DNA of 64,000 nucleotides, taken from the NCBI GenBank assembly GCA_020832655.1, contig JAFIEF010000005.1:42050-106049 (forward strand), given 5' to 3'. Position numbers and translations under genes: made by a program. The DNA comes from Paracoccaceae bacterium. Its GTDB lineage: Bacteria; Pseudomonadota; Alphaproteobacteria; Rhodobacterales; Rhodobacteraceae. Each line of letters begins with the position of its first letter. The first letter of the stretch is position 1. The notes beneath the pieces were generated by a model. That model was given only the letters and a program-made list of their open reading frames with translations. It did not search any database and was not told the DNA's origin. Shown piece by piece: positions 8,293-17,723 of this stretch.

Positions 8293-11200
8293 TCAGTCGC
8301 TCATCGCCGCCAGAAGCTGGGCATTGCCCCCTGATGCGGTGGTGTCGATGCACAGGTGACGTTCCCAAAGCGCATGAGCGGTGTCGGGCAAGTCGGTGAT
8401 CACCGGCAGGATCGGCCCGTCACGGCGGGCCAGTGCCTGCGCGATCTGGCGCGCCTGATCCTGTGGCCCCCAGAAGATCACGCCTGAAAACCCGTCCAGC
8501 CGTTCCAGCCCGTCGGGGATGCCCGGCAATTCCACCGCCCGCCCGCCCAGCGCACGGATTGCATTCGCCTGCTCGGTGGATTGCGCGGGGTCAGGGCCAA
8601 GACACAGCAAGGGCGCACGCGGGCTGTGGCGCAGCCGGTTCGATTCGCCCGTAGGGCCGGGCAATTCCTGCGCGGCAGGCAGGGCCGCCGGGTCAGCAGG
8701 CGCTGCGGCAGCAATCGCGGCAACTGCCGCATCAAAACTGACAGCCGCGGCAGGCTGGGCACCGGGCGCGACCTGCGCACGCGCGAAGCGGGGCAGGTAA
8801 TGCGGCCCGCCCGCCTTGGGGCCAGTGCCCGAAAGCCCCTCGCCCCCGAAAGGCTGGCTGCCCACAATCGCGCCGATCTGGTTGCGGTTGACATAGGCAT
8901 TGCCGACATGAACCCGATCCACCACATGCTGAACGCGGCTGTCGATGCGCGTATGCAACCCGAAGGTCAGCCCGTAGCCCTTGGCGTTGATATCGTCGAT
9001 CACGCGATCCAGATCGCGCGCCTTGAAGCGGGCCACATGCAGCACCGGGCCAAACACCTCGCGGTCCAGATCGCCAATGCCGCTGACGCGCAGCGCGACA
9101 GGCGCGATGAAGGTACCGCCATCGGGTGCGTCCAATTCATGCAGCACACGGCCTTCACTGCGCGCCTGCGCGACATAGGCGGCGATCTGGTCGCACGCCT
9201 GGCTGTCGATGACCGGGCCGACATCGATGGCCAGATGCCACGGATCACCCAGCCGCAATTCCTGCATCGCGCCGAACAGCATTTCTTCCACTTCCGGCGC
9301 GACATCTTCCTGAAGATACAGGCAGCGCAGCGCCGAACAGCGTTGCCCCGCCGATTGGAAGCTGGAGGCCAGAATATCCCTTATCGCCTGTTCCGGCAGG
9401 GCCGTGCTGTCCACGATCATCGCATTCAGCCCGCCGGTTTCGGCAATCAGCGGCGCATCGGGGGCCAGATGCTGCGCCATTGCGCGCCGGATCAGCAGCG
9501 CGGTTTCGGTCGAGCCGGTGAAGGCCACACCATTGATGCGCGGATCAGAACTCAGCGCCGCCCCGACAATCCCGCCCTGACCGGGCAGAAGTTGCAACAC
9601 CTCGGGCGGGACACCGGCCTTGTGCAGCAACCCGGTGGCGAAATGGGCAATCAGCGGGGTCTGTTCGGCAGGTTTGGCCAGCACACCATTGCCTGCGGCC
9701 AGCGCGCCCGCAATCTGGCCGGTAAAGATTGCCAGCGGAAAGTTCCAGGGGCTGATGCAGGTGAACACCCCGCGCGCGGGCATGGTCAGTTCCGCAGCCT
9801 GAAGGGCGTAGTAGCGCAGGAAATCCACCGCCTCGCGCAATTCGCCCACGGCATCAAGCTGCGACTTGCCTGCCTCGCGCGCCAGAATCGCGAAGATGGG
9901 GCCAAATTCTTCCTCATAGAGATCGGCCGCGCGGTTCAGCACCGCCGCGCGGGTGGCAGTGTCAGCGCCCCACGGCATCGCGGCGTCCAGCGCGGTCTGC
10001 ACATCTTCGGGCGTGGCCTCGGTCACTGTGCCCAACATGTCGGCATGATCGGCAGGGTTCACAACCTCTTTGGGCGTGCCGCTTTGCAGCGCGCCTGCAA
10101 TCAGGGGGGCGGCATCAAACCGGGCGGCACGGAACGGCGCGCGGGCGGTCTCGATCTGGTCAAGATCGTGCTTGCAGGCCAGATCCCAGCCGCGCGCATT
10201 GCGCCGCTCTTGTCCGAACAGTTCCGGCCCGGTGGCAAGCCTGGGGTTGCGCCCTTCGGGCAAGGCATCAAGCGCGGCAAAGGGGCAGGCCGCCACTTCG
10301 GCAGGGGGGACATCTTCATCCACGATCTGATTGACGAAGGACGAATTCGCCCCGTTTTCCAAAAGCCGCCGCACCAAATAGGCCAGCAGATCCTTATGCG
10401 CCCCAACCGGCGCATAGATGCGGCAGCGCGTGCCATTGCGGGTCAGCACCAGATCATGCAGCGCCTCGCCCATGCCATGCAGGCGCTGGAATTCATAATC
10501 CAGCGCGCTGACCCGCATCTGCGCGGCCATATGCAGCACGGCGGCGACGGAATGCGCGTTATGCGTGGCGAATTGCGGATAGATCCGGTCAGTCATGCCC
10601 AGAAGCTTGCGCGCGCAGGCAATGAAATTGACATCCGCCGCCGGTTTCCGGGTCAGCAGCGGAAAGCCATCCAGCCCCATCACCTGCGCGCGCTTGATCT
10701 CGGTATCCCAATAGGCGCCCTTGACCAGCCGCACCATCAGCTTGCGATCAAGCCTTTCGGCAGTGCCATGCAGCCAGTCCAGCACATCGGCTGCGCGCGG
10801 GCCATAGGCCTGCACCACCACGCCAAAGCCGTCCCAGCCTTCCAGCGCCGGGTCGCGCAGCACTTCGCCGATTACCTCCAGCGACAATGCCAGCCGGTCC
10901 TGTTCCTCTGCATCAATATTGAAGCCCAGCCCCATCGCCGCCGCCAGCCGCGCCAATTCGCGCAGCCGCGGCACCAGCTCGGTCATTACCCGGTCGCGCT
11001 GTGCCAGCTCATAGCGCGGATGCAGCGCCGAGAGCTTCACCGAAATGCCCGGATTGGAACGAATATCATTGCCGGTGGCGCGCGCGCCGATATTGCGGAT
11101 CGCATCGCGATAGGCGGTATGATAGCGCTGCGCATCCTTCATCGTGCGCGCGGCTTCGCCCAGCATGTCATAGGAATAGCTGTAACCCTTGGCCTCCATG

Positions 11201-11757
11201 CTGGCAGCGCGGGTCATGGCAGCGTCAATGGTTTCGCCCAGCACGAATTGGCGGCCCATTTCCTTCATCGCGCGCCCGACGGCCGTGCGGATCACCGGTT
11301 CACCCAACCGCTTGAGCGCGCCACGCAACACCTGCACCGGGCTTTTGCTGCCCTCATCCAGAACGCGCCCGGTCAGCATAAGCGCCCAGGTCGAGGCATT
11401 GACCAGGCTGGAAGAGGAACGCCCCAGATGCCTGCCCCAATCCGAAGGCGCGATCTTGTCTTCGATCAGATCATCAATGGTGGCCGCATCAGGAACGCGC
11501 AACAGCGCCTCTGCCAGACACATCAGCGCGATGCCTTCATCAGTGGACAGGCCATATTCGGCCAGAAACACCTCCATCAGGCCGGGGGCGGCGCTGGTAC
11601 GAATATCATGCACAAGCGCTGCGGCCTGTTCGACGATTTCGGCGCGCGCAGACGCATCCAGCGCGGCCATGTCGCGCGCAGCGGCCATCACGCCGGCCTC
11701 TTCGCGCAATATCGCATCGGTGATCTGGGCAGGCAAAGGGGGCAGTGTTGTGGTCAT
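8293..11757 (-). CDS. putA: Bifunctional proline dehydrogenase / P5C dehydrogenase
   Basis: Oxidises proline to glutamate in two coupled steps, an FAD-dependent proline dehydrogenase and an NAD-dependent aldehyde dehydrogenase. The protein is 1154 residues from the ATG at 11757, which gives MTTTLPPLP and is preceded by AGGGAAAG. The proline dehydrogenase barrel includes RLVKGAYWD (342-350). The aldehyde dehydrogenase half includes PWNFPL, IAETGG (Glu773) and SAGQRC (Cys807). About 150 C-terminal residues follow the aldehyde dehydrogenase core. The usual N-terminal ribbon-helix-helix repressor domain of E. coli PutA is absent, consistent with control by the divergent putR. Antisense open frames across this gene are shadows. 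Confidence 0.97.
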   Translation of the reverse strand: MTTTLPPLPAQITDAILREEAGVMAAARDMAALDASARAEIVEQAAALVHDIRTSAAPGLMEVFLAEYGLSTDEGIALMCLAEALLRVPDAATIDDLIEDKIAPSDWGRHLGRSSSSLVNASTWALMLTGRVLDEGSKSPVQVLRGALKRLGEPVIRTAVGRAMKEMGRQFVLGETIDAAMTRAASMEAKGYSYSYDMLGEAARTMKDAQRYHTAYRDAIRNIGARATGNDIRSNPGISVKLSALHPRYELAQRDRVMTELVPRLRELARLAAAMGLGFNIDAEEQDRLALSLEVIGEVLRDPALEGWDGFGVVVQAYGPRAADVLDWLHGTAERLDRKLMVRLVKGAYWDTEIKRAQVMGLDGFPLLTRKPAADVNFIACARKLLGMTDRIYPQFATHNAHSVAAVLHMAAQMRVSALDYEFQRLHGMGEALHDLVLTRNGTRCRIYAPVGAHKDLLAYLVRRLLENGANSSFVNQIVDEDVPPAEVAACPFAALDALPEGRNPRLATGPELFGQERRNARGWDLACKHDLDQIETARAPFRAARFDAAPLIAGALQSGTPKEVVNPADHADMLGTVTEATPEDVQTALDAAMPWGADTATRAAVLNRAADLYEEEFGPIFAILAREAGKSQLDAVGELREAVDFLRYYALQAAELTMPARGVFTCISPWNFPLAIFTGQIAGALAAGNGVLAKPAEQTPLIAHFATGLLHKAGVPPEVLQLLPGQGGIVGAALSSDPRINGVAFTGSTETALLIRRAMAQHLAPDAPLIAETGGLNAMIVDSTALPEQAIRDILASSFQSAGQRCSALRCLYLQEDVAPEVEEMLFGAMQELRLGDPWHLAIDVGPVIDSQACDQIAAYVAQARSEGRVLHELDAPDGGTFIAPVALRVSGIGDLDREVFGPVLHVARFKARDLDRVIDDINAKGYGLTFGLHTRIDSRVQHVVDRVHVGNAYVNRNQIGAIVGSQPFGGEGLSGTGPKAGGPHYLPRFARAQVAPGAQPAAAVSFDAAVAAIAAAAPADPAALPAAQELPGPTGESNRLRHSPRAPLLCLGPDPAQSTEQANAIRALGGRAVELPGIPDGLERLDGFSGVIFWGPQDQARQIAQALARRDGPILPVITDLPDTAHALWERHLCIDTTASGGNAQLLAAMSD

Positions 11758-11805
11758 GGCGGCTTTCCCTGTCGGAACTATGGACCGAGTATGCCACATA
11801 GTCCC

Positions 11806-11836
11806 GTTGAATACTGCCCGAATTATGATATTCAAC
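11806..11836. promoter_or_regulatory. Inverted repeat between putA and putR, likely PutR operator
   Basis: A perfect 8-bp inverted repeat, GTTGAATA (11806-11813) and TATTCAAC (11829-11836), is separated by 15 bases in the 116-base putA/putR divergent region. It is AT-rich against the background and lies about 50 bases upstream of the putA start and 38 upstream of putR. Lrp/AsnC regulators such as PutR act from sites in this position. The assignment is inferred from symmetry and location. Confidence 0.6.
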
Positions 11837-11873
11837 ACATCAAACGCCTGTATTTTTGAAAGGATGCAAGACA

Positions 11874-12344
11874 ATGGCCCGCATCAAGCTGGACAGTTTC
11901 GACCACGCCATCTTGCGGATCATGGCTGTCGATGGGCGGCTAAGCGTGACCGAACTGGCGACGCGGATCGGGCTGACCAAATCGCCCACCCAGACCAGAT
12001 TGCGGCGGCTGGAAGAACAGGGCGTGATTCAGGGCTATCGCGCGCTGATCGACCCGCATCAGATCGGCATGGCCCATATCGCCTTTGTCGAGGTCAAGCT
12101 GTCCGATACCCGCGAAGCGGCGTTGCAAAGCTTCAACGCCGCGGCGCGCACTGTACCCGAGATAGAGGAATGCCACCTGATCGCCGGGGCGTTCGACTAT
12201 CTGCTGAAAGTGCGCTCGCGCGATATCGCAGCCTATCGGCAGGTTCTGGCCGAACATATTTCGGGGCTGCCGCATGTCACCTCGACCTCTACCCATGTGG
12301 TGATGGAAGCGGTCAAGGAAACCGGGGCGCAGCCGGTTTTCTGA
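11874..12344 (+). CDS. putR: Lrp/AsnC-family proline-responsive regulator PutR
   Basis: A 156-residue regulator with an N-terminal winged helix-turn-helix (about residues 5-63, including LSVTELATRIGLTKSPTQ) and a C-terminal RAM ligand-binding domain (about 68-150). In Rhodobacter capsulatus and relatives, PutR activates putA in the presence of proline, and the divergent arrangement with a shared intergenic region supports that role. The start at 11874 is preceded by AAAGGATG at suitable spacing; another ATG six codons upstream is less likely. Confidence 0.92.
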   Translation: MARIKLDSFDHAILRIMAVDGRLSVTELATRIGLTKSPTQTRLRRLEEQGVIQGYRALIDPHQIGMAHIAFVEVKLSDTREAALQSFNAAARTVPEIEECHLIAGAFDYLLKVRSRDIAAYRQVLAEHISGLPHVTSTSTHVVMEAVKETGAQPVF

Positions 12345-12373
12345 CCCGCAGCATATGGGCGCAGCCCGCGGGT

Positions 12374-13597
12374 TTAGCGCCGCCTTGCCGTCATGACTGA
12401 AACAGGCCCGGCGCGCAGGATCAGCCGGTCCGGGCCATCAAGATCGAAGCCCGTAGCCTGTTCCAGCGCATCTAGAAAGCGCAGTTCCAGATTTTGCAGC
12501 GCAACCGGGCAGGCCAGACGGGTGGTGCCCAGATCGGATATCTGAAGCATTTCCTCGACTATGGTGGCGGTGCCGACATAGCGGTTGCAGGCGGCACGGC
12601 CCGTGATCTGGTCGCTTGCGAATGCCAGTGTCAGTTCGGGCATATCGGGCTGGGTGGGGTCAACCGCCAGATTGAACAGCGATGTCACCAACCAGCTTCC
12701 ACCACGCAGCAGGCTCAGCGGGTTTCCCGCGCAGCCGATGCTTGGTGGAACTTCTGGCGACAAGGTCAGGTGGGCGGTTATCGGATAGGGCACCGCAGCC
12801 GTGCGAAACCGGCATTGCTGATCGACCAGTTGCAGTGTCAGCGACTCGCCCTCGAAGGTCAGCCTGCCATCACCGTCGCGTCGTGCCAGCAACGCTACCT
12901 TGGTGTCGGGGTCATGGGGCAGTGCGGGAATGTCCAGAATTGCCCCGGCAAGCGTCAGATCGATCTGCCATCCCTGTTCGGATTCTGCCCGCGCCGTCAC
13001 CGGCAGCACCGGCGGGAAGGGGACCGGGGCGCATTCGGTTTCGGGCTGGTCGGGCAGTTGCAGCATCAGCCGCGCGCCGTGATCGTGCAGCCTGGCGCCA
13101 TCATCGGCGACCAGCGGCGCACTGACATCATCGCCTGCGGCCGGGCTGAACAGGCGCATGGGCGCAGGGGCGGTCATGCGCAACCCGTCGCCATCGGGGG
13201 CCAGATCGATGCGTGTGTCATCGGCGCACAGCCAGCGCGCACGAAAACCCAGCGCCAGAAGCGGCTCCAGCGTTGCGGTGATATCGCTTTGGCCGGGTTC
13301 AAGTTCCAGCCGGGCAGTTTGCGCGCGCATCTGCCCCTGTTCCACCAGCCCTGCCTGCACATGCGTCACCTGCCTGGGCAGTGGCGAAAAGACAAGGCTT
13401 GCCGAGCTCTCGCCCGGCACTACCGGCAGATGTTGCGCCGCCAGAATCTGGCCTGTGCTGTCAAGCAGAACGGCGGCGATTTCCTTGGGCTGGTCCAGCG
13501 TGGCCACCCAGTCCAGCGTGACCGCCAGATCGCGCGCGGCACCCGCGACCGGTAGGGCCAGTGCAGCTGTCAGGGCGGCAGGCAAGAGGCAGCGCAT
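12374..13597 (-). CDS. Multidomain envelope protein with C-terminal META (HslJ-like) domain
   Basis: A 407-residue exported protein. Residues 1-21 form a signal peptide (MRCLLPAALTAALAL, cleavage near AGAA). Residues about 23-112 resemble the YbaY lipoprotein domain, about 117-192 resemble an MliC-type lysozyme-inhibitor fold (a Cys pair at 124 and 189), about 200-290 is a third beta-rich unit, and about 294-405 is a META domain with CNRYVGTATI. The META assignment is fairly secure; the other domain calls come from pattern only. A periplasmic role in stress resistance or protection of the wall is plausible but unproven. The start at 13597 is chosen for the signal peptide. Confidence 0.75.
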   Translation of the reverse strand: MRCLLPAALTAALALPVAGAARDLAVTLDWVATLDQPKEIAAVLLDSTGQILAAQHLPVVPGESSASLVFSPLPRQVTHVQAGLVEQGQMRAQTARLELEPGQSDITATLEPLLALGFRARWLCADDTRIDLAPDGDGLRMTAPAPMRLFSPAAGDDVSAPLVADDGARLHDHGARLMLQLPDQPETECAPVPFPPVLPVTARAESEQGWQIDLTLAGAILDIPALPHDPDTKVALLARRDGDGRLTFEGESLTLQLVDQQCRFRTAAVPYPITAHLTLSPEVPPSIGCAGNPLSLLRGGSWLVTSLFNLAVDPTQPDMPELTLAFASDQITGRAACNRYVGTATIVEEMLQISDLGTTRLACPVALQNLELRFLDALEQATGFDLDGPDRLILRAGPVSVMTARRR

Positions 13598-13702
13598 TCC
13601 ATGCTCCGGGGGGCAGACAACACAAGGTTCACCCCGTGCATAGCCCAAGGCGCTGCCTTGCAGCAAGCGGGTCGCAGAAGCGTGATGTCGCTGTGTTGCT
13701 GC

Positions 13703-14266
13703 TCAGGCGCGCTCGGAATACTCGAAGGTTTCTGTATTCACGACAATGTCTTCATCCTGCCCGACGAAAGGCGGAACCAGAATACGCAGCCCGTTATCCA
13801 GCACTGCAGGCTTGAAGCTGTTTGCTGCGGTCTGGCCCTTTACCACCGGCTCGGTCTCGACGACCTTGCACACGACTTTCTGCGGCAGGGTGATGTTCAG
13901 CGCTTCTTCGCCATAATACTCGACCGTGACAGTCATGCCATCTTGCAGGAAAGGGCGACGTTCGCCCAGAATTTCGGCATCCAGCTCGATCTGTTCAAAG
14001 CTCTCCATGTCCATCACCACCAGACGGCCATCGCTTTCATACAGGAATTGCTGGTCTTTCTGTTCCAGCCGCACCCGTTCCACCTTGTCGTCGGAACGGA
14101 AGCGTTCATTCAGCTTGCGCCCGTCGCGCAGGTTCTTCAACTCGACCTGTGCGAAGGCACCGCCCTTGCCGGGCTTGACATGGCTGACCTTGACCGCCGC
14201 CCAAAGGCCGCCTGCATGTTCCAGCACATTGCCGGGGCGAATTTCGTTACCATTGATCTTGGGCAT
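13703..14266 (-). CDS. efp: Elongation factor P
   Basis: Relieves ribosome stalling at polyproline stretches. The 187-residue protein begins [13 protein letters not shown] and has the KPGKGGAF loop with the tip residue Lys34, followed by two OB-fold domains. A longer reading frame upstream would add low-complexity sequence not found in the family, so the ATG at 14266 is taken. No modification genes (epmA/epmB or earP) are seen in the window. It is divergent from a small conserved gene. Confidence 0.97.
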   Translation of the reverse strand: MPKINGNEIRPGNVLEHAGGLWAAVKVSHVKPGKGGAFAQVELKNLRDGRKLNERFRSDDKVERVRLEQKDQQFLYESDGRLVVMDMESFEQIELDAEILGERRPFLQDGMTVTVEYYGEEALNITLPQKVVCKVVETEPVVKGQTAANSFKPAVLDNGLRILVPPFVGQDEDIVVNTETFEYSERA

Positions 14267-14476
14267 GAACAGAACCTTGCGCCAGTGCATTGAAGATGAA
14301 GACAGCGTCCCTATATCGGCAGCAGCCAGGGGTGGCAAGAATGATGAAACCGGCAATTCCCCGCCGCCATGCGCCTGATGCATGGCTGGTATGCGCCAAG
14401 GGTGTAGCGAATCACTCTGCAAACCACGTATGCAGCGCAGAGCGGTGAATGCAAGAGCAAGAACAAGGAATACAAG

Positions 14477-14800
14477 ATGTTTGACGGTGCAGACGGGACG
14501 GCCTTTACCCATGAGCAGGGGGCCCGCGCCCGGAAACTCTTTGCGGCTGTCGTTCTGGCGGCGTTGGATGACGCGATTGTCGATGACAAGAAATACGGCA
14601 ATGGCCCGGAACAGATTGCCCGCTGGGCACGTTCGCGCGATGGGCGCGAAGTGCTGACCTGCGCCGGGATCGACCCAAATGAGCGCGTGGTCAAGGGTCT
14701 GATGGAATTCGTGGCCAAGGGTGTGCGCACCTCTGTCGCGCTGTCGCGCGAGGAAAGCGAGCGTCGCAATGCCGCCGCAGCGGCGGCCGAAGCCGCCTGA
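14477..14800 (+). CDS. Small conserved protein, possibly DUF6280 family
   Basis: A 107-residue, mostly helical, acidic protein beginning [20 protein letters not shown] and ending in an Ala-rich tail. Sequences of this type ([31 protein letters not shown]) recur in Rhodobacterales genomes and I believe they are annotated DUF6280, but I cannot confirm that here. There is no signal peptide or membrane segment. It is divergent from efp and closed by a clear terminator, so it is probably a single-gene transcript. Function unknown. Confidence 0.75.
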   Translation: MFDGADGTAFTHEQGARARKLFAAVVLAALDDAIVDDKKYGNGPEQIARWARSRDGREVLTCAGIDPNERVVKGLMEFVAKGVRTSVALSREESERRNAAAAAAEAA

Positions 14801-14825
14801 TATCCACCACAACCCGAATGAATTG

Positions 14826-14856
14826 CCCTGCGTCGCGCGCCGATGCAGGGTTTTTT
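14826..14856 (+). terminator. Intrinsic terminator after the small conserved gene
   Basis: The hairpin CCCTGC (14826-14831) and GCAGGG (14845-14850) with a 13-base loop is followed by six T (14851-14856), starting 26 bases after the stop codon. Confidence 0.8.
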
Positions 14857-14875
14857 CATGCGCGCCCGCGTCGCC

Positions 14876-15661
14876 TCAACCCGCAAGAAAGCTGTCAATG
14901 GCCTGTGCGACCGCAGACGCATGGGTGATGGGCAGCATATGGCCTGCTTGCGGGATTTCAACGCAGGTGGCCTGCGGCAGCCTTGCCGCCAGATTGCGGG
15001 CGATGGCGCCAGCAACGGGCGGCGAGGCGGCACCATTCAGCAGCAGGCAGGGGTGGGGCTGCGCCTCCAGCCGGCCCGGCGCCAGCATCCCGGCATTGTC
15101 ATCATGAATGGCTGGCGCGGTAGCTTCAATCAGCGCCATCATCCCCGCCAGCCGGTCCTGTTCATGCGTGGGCAGGACATCAAAGCCCGCCCCACCCCCC
15201 CAGCGCGCCAGAAACCCGCGCGCCGCAGCGTGGCAATCCCCCGCCGCCATCGCCTGCGCCAAAGCCGCATCATGGCACCCATTGTCGTCAAATTCCGGCG
15301 TGCCGCGCGCCGCAGAGTAGAGCACCGGCTCTATCAGCACCAGCGCGCGCACGAAATCTGGCTGTTCCAACGCCAGACGCAGCGCCACGGTCGCGCCGAA
15401 GGAATGCCCGATCAGGATCGCGGGCCTATCCCCTGTCAGGGCTTCGCGCGCATGATCGGTGCAGATGCGGTGATAATCGCCCTGCCCGTCCCAAGCCGCC
15501 GATGCCCCATGCCCCGGAAGGTCAAACGCATGCGCTCGCAGCGGCGTGCTCAGCGCCGCGCGCAGTCTTGTCCAGTCACGGCTGCGCCCCAGCGCGCAGT
15601 GAATGAACAGCGCCGGGGGGCCGTCGCTGCCGCCCAGATCATGGGTCGCAATCTGGCTCAA
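14876..15661 (-). CDS. Alpha/beta-hydrolase
   Basis: A 261-residue alpha/beta-hydrolase fold protein. The nucleophile elbow is GHSFG (85-89, Ser87), the oxyanion region is around IHCALG, and the C-terminal AGHMLPITH supplies the catalytic His. No signal peptide is visible. It is the downstream member of a two-gene unit, overlapping the isomerase gene by 4 bases (ATGA). Whether it is an esterase, lactonase or C-C hydrolase cannot be decided; pairing with an isomerase of the hydroxychromene type hints at aromatic degradation. Confidence 0.85.
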   Translation of the reverse strand: MSQIATHDLGGSDGPPALFIHCALGRSRDWTRLRAALSTPLRAHAFDLPGHGASAAWDGQGDYHRICTDHAREALTGDRPAILIGHSFGATVALRLALEQPDFVRALVLIEPVLYSAARGTPEFDDNGCHDAALAQAMAAGDCHAAARGFLARWGGGAGFDVLPTHEQDRLAGMMALIEATAPAIHDDNAGMLAPGRLEAQPHPCLLLNGAASPPVAGAIARNLAARLPQATCVEIPQAGHMLPITHASAVAQAIDSFLAG

Positions 15662-16254
15662 ATGGTGACACCCAGATGCGCGGCCAGAAAATCCAGCCGG
15701 TCCTGCCCCCAGAAGCGCTGATCATCCACCACGAAGAAGGGCACGCCGAACACTCCTGCGGCCACGGCCTCTTCCAGATTGCGCGGATAAATCTCTGCCC
15801 CTTGCAGCATGCCGCTGAAGGCAAGGCCCGGATCAAACCCGGCAGCAGCCAGACAGTCGCGGATCACCTCATCCTCGGCGATATCGCGATCTTCTTCCCA
15901 GCAGGCGCGGGTCAGGCCAGTGACAAGTGCGGCAATATCCCCGCCCCCCGCTTCCTGCGCCGCGATGATGGCATAGGATGCCGGGGCCGCGTTGGTGGGA
16001 AAATGCGCCGGCCGGGGCTTCAGCGGAACATCCAGCCTTTTGGCCCAGCGCGCCAGCTCCTGCAGGCGATAGGCCTTGCGGCTATCATGGCGGTCAGCCA
16101 GTGCCTGCCCGCCAGTGCGCTGGAACAGCGCTGTCGGATCAACCGGCTTGTAGCGCAGCGTCGCGCCCGCAGCTTCGCCGATCTGCGCCGGCCGGGTGCC
16201 TGCCAGATGGGTCCAGGGCGAAATCGGGCTTAGATAATAGTCGATCTGCGGCAT
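15658..16254 (-). CDS. 2-hydroxychromene-2-carboxylate isomerase-like (DSBA fold)
   Basis: A 198-residue thioredoxin/kappa-GST-like protein. The N-terminal YYLSPISPWTHLAG aligns with the glutathione-binding loop of the NahD/HCCA isomerase family, and GVPFFVVDDQRFWGQDRLDF is the characteristic C-terminal cis-Pro and DxxRFWGQDR block. Such enzymes carry out glutathione-dependent cis-trans isomerisations in aromatic catabolism, but many homologues have unknown substrates. It is co-translated with the alpha/beta-hydrolase. Confidence 0.88.
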   Translation of the reverse strand: MPQIDYYLSPISPWTHLAGTRPAQIGEAAGATLRYKPVDPTALFQRTGGQALADRHDSRKAYRLQELARWAKRLDVPLKPRPAHFPTNAAPASYAIIAAQEAGGGDIAALVTGLTRACWEEDRDIAEDEVIRDCLAAAGFDPGLAFSGMLQGAEIYPRNLEEAVAAGVFGVPFFVVDDQRFWGQDRLDFLAAHLGVTI

Positions 16255-16348
16255 TTGGCACGGTCCTTATCGGGGGCGGTTTGCAAGACCGTAGCGGGGT
16301 GGTAAGCGGTGTCAATCATCCTCGAATCCTGCAAGGACATGCTGCCCC

Positions 16349-17365
16349 ATGATCGACCGCACCGAACCCAAGCTGATTGCCGGCAATTCCAACCAACAAC
16401 TGGCAAAATCCATTGCGCGCCGGATGTCGCTGCATCGGGGCATGCAGGTCGATCTGGTCGATGCGCGGGTCGAACGCTTCAATGATGGCGAGGTGTTCGT
16501 CGAGGTGTTCGAAAATGTCCGTGGCGAGGACATGTTCATCATCCAGTCGACATCGAAACCGGCCAATGACCATTTGATGGAACTGCTGATCATCGCCGAT
16601 GCGCTGAAGCGGTCATCCGCAGCGCGGATCACGGCGGTGATTCCCTATTTCGGCTATGCGCGGCAGGATCGCCGCACCAAAGCACGCACGCCGATCTCGG
16701 CCAAGCTGGTCGCCAATATGATCGCGCAGGCGGGGATAGAGCGCATCCTGACGCTGGATTTGCACGCCGCGCAGATTCAGGGCTTTTTCGACATCCCGGT
16801 GGACAACCTCTATGCCGCGCCGGTCTTCGCGCTGGATGTGCTGCATAATTTCAAGGGGCGGCTGGCGGATGTGACCGTCGTGTCACCCGATGTTGGCGGT
16901 GTGGCGCGCGCACGCGAGCTGGCCAAGCGCATCGGCTGCGCGCTGGCGATTGTCGACAAGCGGCGGGAAAAACCCGGCGAGGTGGCCGAAATGACCGTAA
17001 TCGGGGACGTGAAGGGCAAGACCTGCATCATCGTCGATGACATCTGCGACACTGCGGGCACATTGTGCAAGGCCGCCGAAGTGCTGATAGAGGCCGGCGC
17101 AACCGAGGTGCACAGCTATATCACCCACGGCGTGCTGTCCGGTCCGGCGGTCGAACGGATCACCAATTCGGTGATGAAATCGCTGGTGATCACCGACTCG
17201 ATTGCGCCCACCGACGCGGTCAAGGCCGCACCGAATATCCGCCTGGTTCCCACCGCACCGATGTTCGCCCAAGGCATTCTGAACACATGGAAGGGCACTT
17301 CGGTCTCGTCGCTGTTTGGCACCGAAACGCTGAAGCCCATCTATGAAGGGCTTTACGGCGAGTAA
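16349..17365 (+). CDS. prs: Ribose-phosphate pyrophosphokinase
   Basis: Makes PRPP from ribose 5-phosphate and ATP for nucleotide, His, Trp and NAD synthesis. The 338-residue protein is slightly longer than the usual 310-320, as is common in this group. Seen: SNQQLA near the N-terminus, [10 protein letters not shown] of the ATP site, [11 protein letters not shown], and the PRPP-binding loop [19 protein letters not shown] lies upstream of the ATG at 16349. It is convergent with the nfeD-like gene. Confidence 0.97.
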   Translation: MIDRTEPKLIAGNSNQQLAKSIARRMSLHRGMQVDLVDARVERFNDGEVFVEVFENVRGEDMFIIQSTSKPANDHLMELLIIADALKRSSAARITAVIPYFGYARQDRRTKARTPISAKLVANMIAQAGIERILTLDLHAAQIQGFFDIPVDNLYAAPVFALDVLHNFKGRLADVTVVSPDVGGVARARELAKRIGCALAIVDKRREKPGEVAEMTVIGDVKGKTCIIVDDICDTAGTLCKAAEVLIEAGATEVHSYITHGVLSGPAVERITNSVMKSLVITDSIAPTDAVKAAPNIRLVPTAPMFAQGILNTWKGTSVSSLFGTETLKPIYEGLYGE

Positions 17366-17396
17366 CACAGCATCGCGCTTGCCGGGCGTGGCGATG

Positions 17397-17720
17397 TCAC
17401 TCCGGCGGCGTGTTGCGGCGCTTGCGGTCGGATTTCGGCAGCGAATCGACCGGGTCGAAATCATTGATGTCGCGCCGGTCCTTGCGCCGCGCTGCATTCC
17501 AGCGTGACAGCCCCAGCCAGACGCCAAGCCCGATCACCGCCCAGATAAGCCCCTGCACCACCACCGGCAGCCCCGGCACCAGCCAGACCAGCCCCGCGAC
17601 CAGCGCGGCGGCGATGGCAAAACCCAGGGCAACATAAACCGGCGTCACCATCTCTGCGATCAGCAGGATGACGGCAATGATGCCCCAGATGCTCCATTCC
17701 GGCAGGCCAAGGCTTTCCAT
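17397..17720 (-). CDS. NfeD-like membrane protein
   Basis: A 107-residue protein with two or three N-terminal membrane helices (WGIIAVILLIAEM, ALGFAIAAALVAGLVW, GLIWAVIGLGVWLGL) and a basic, charged tail. Short NfeD/YbbK-type proteins are typically encoded next to a stomatin/SPFH protein, as here, where the gap is only 3 bases. The two are thought to act together in membrane-domain organisation or membrane quality control. The C-terminal OB-fold of longer NfeD proteins is absent or very reduced. Confidence 0.85.
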   Translation of the reverse strand: MESLGLPEWSIWGIIAVILLIAEMVTPVYVALGFAIAAALVAGLVWLVPGLPVVVQGLIWAVIGLGVWLGLSRWNAARRKDRRDINDFDPVDSLPKSDRKRRNTPPE

Positions 17721-17723
17721 ATG

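Noticed and set aside
8581..11859. A very long open frame (about 1090 codons) antisense to putA on the plus strand
   Set aside because: Its translation is rich in Arg, Gly, His and Gln with no domain signal, and it mirrors the codon bias of putA in a GC-rich genome. putA itself has full-length homology.
17371..17396. CATCGC/GCGATG hairpin between prs and the nfeD-like gene
   Set aside because: Short stem, no T run, and such matches are frequent in GC-rich convergent gaps, so it was not called a terminator.
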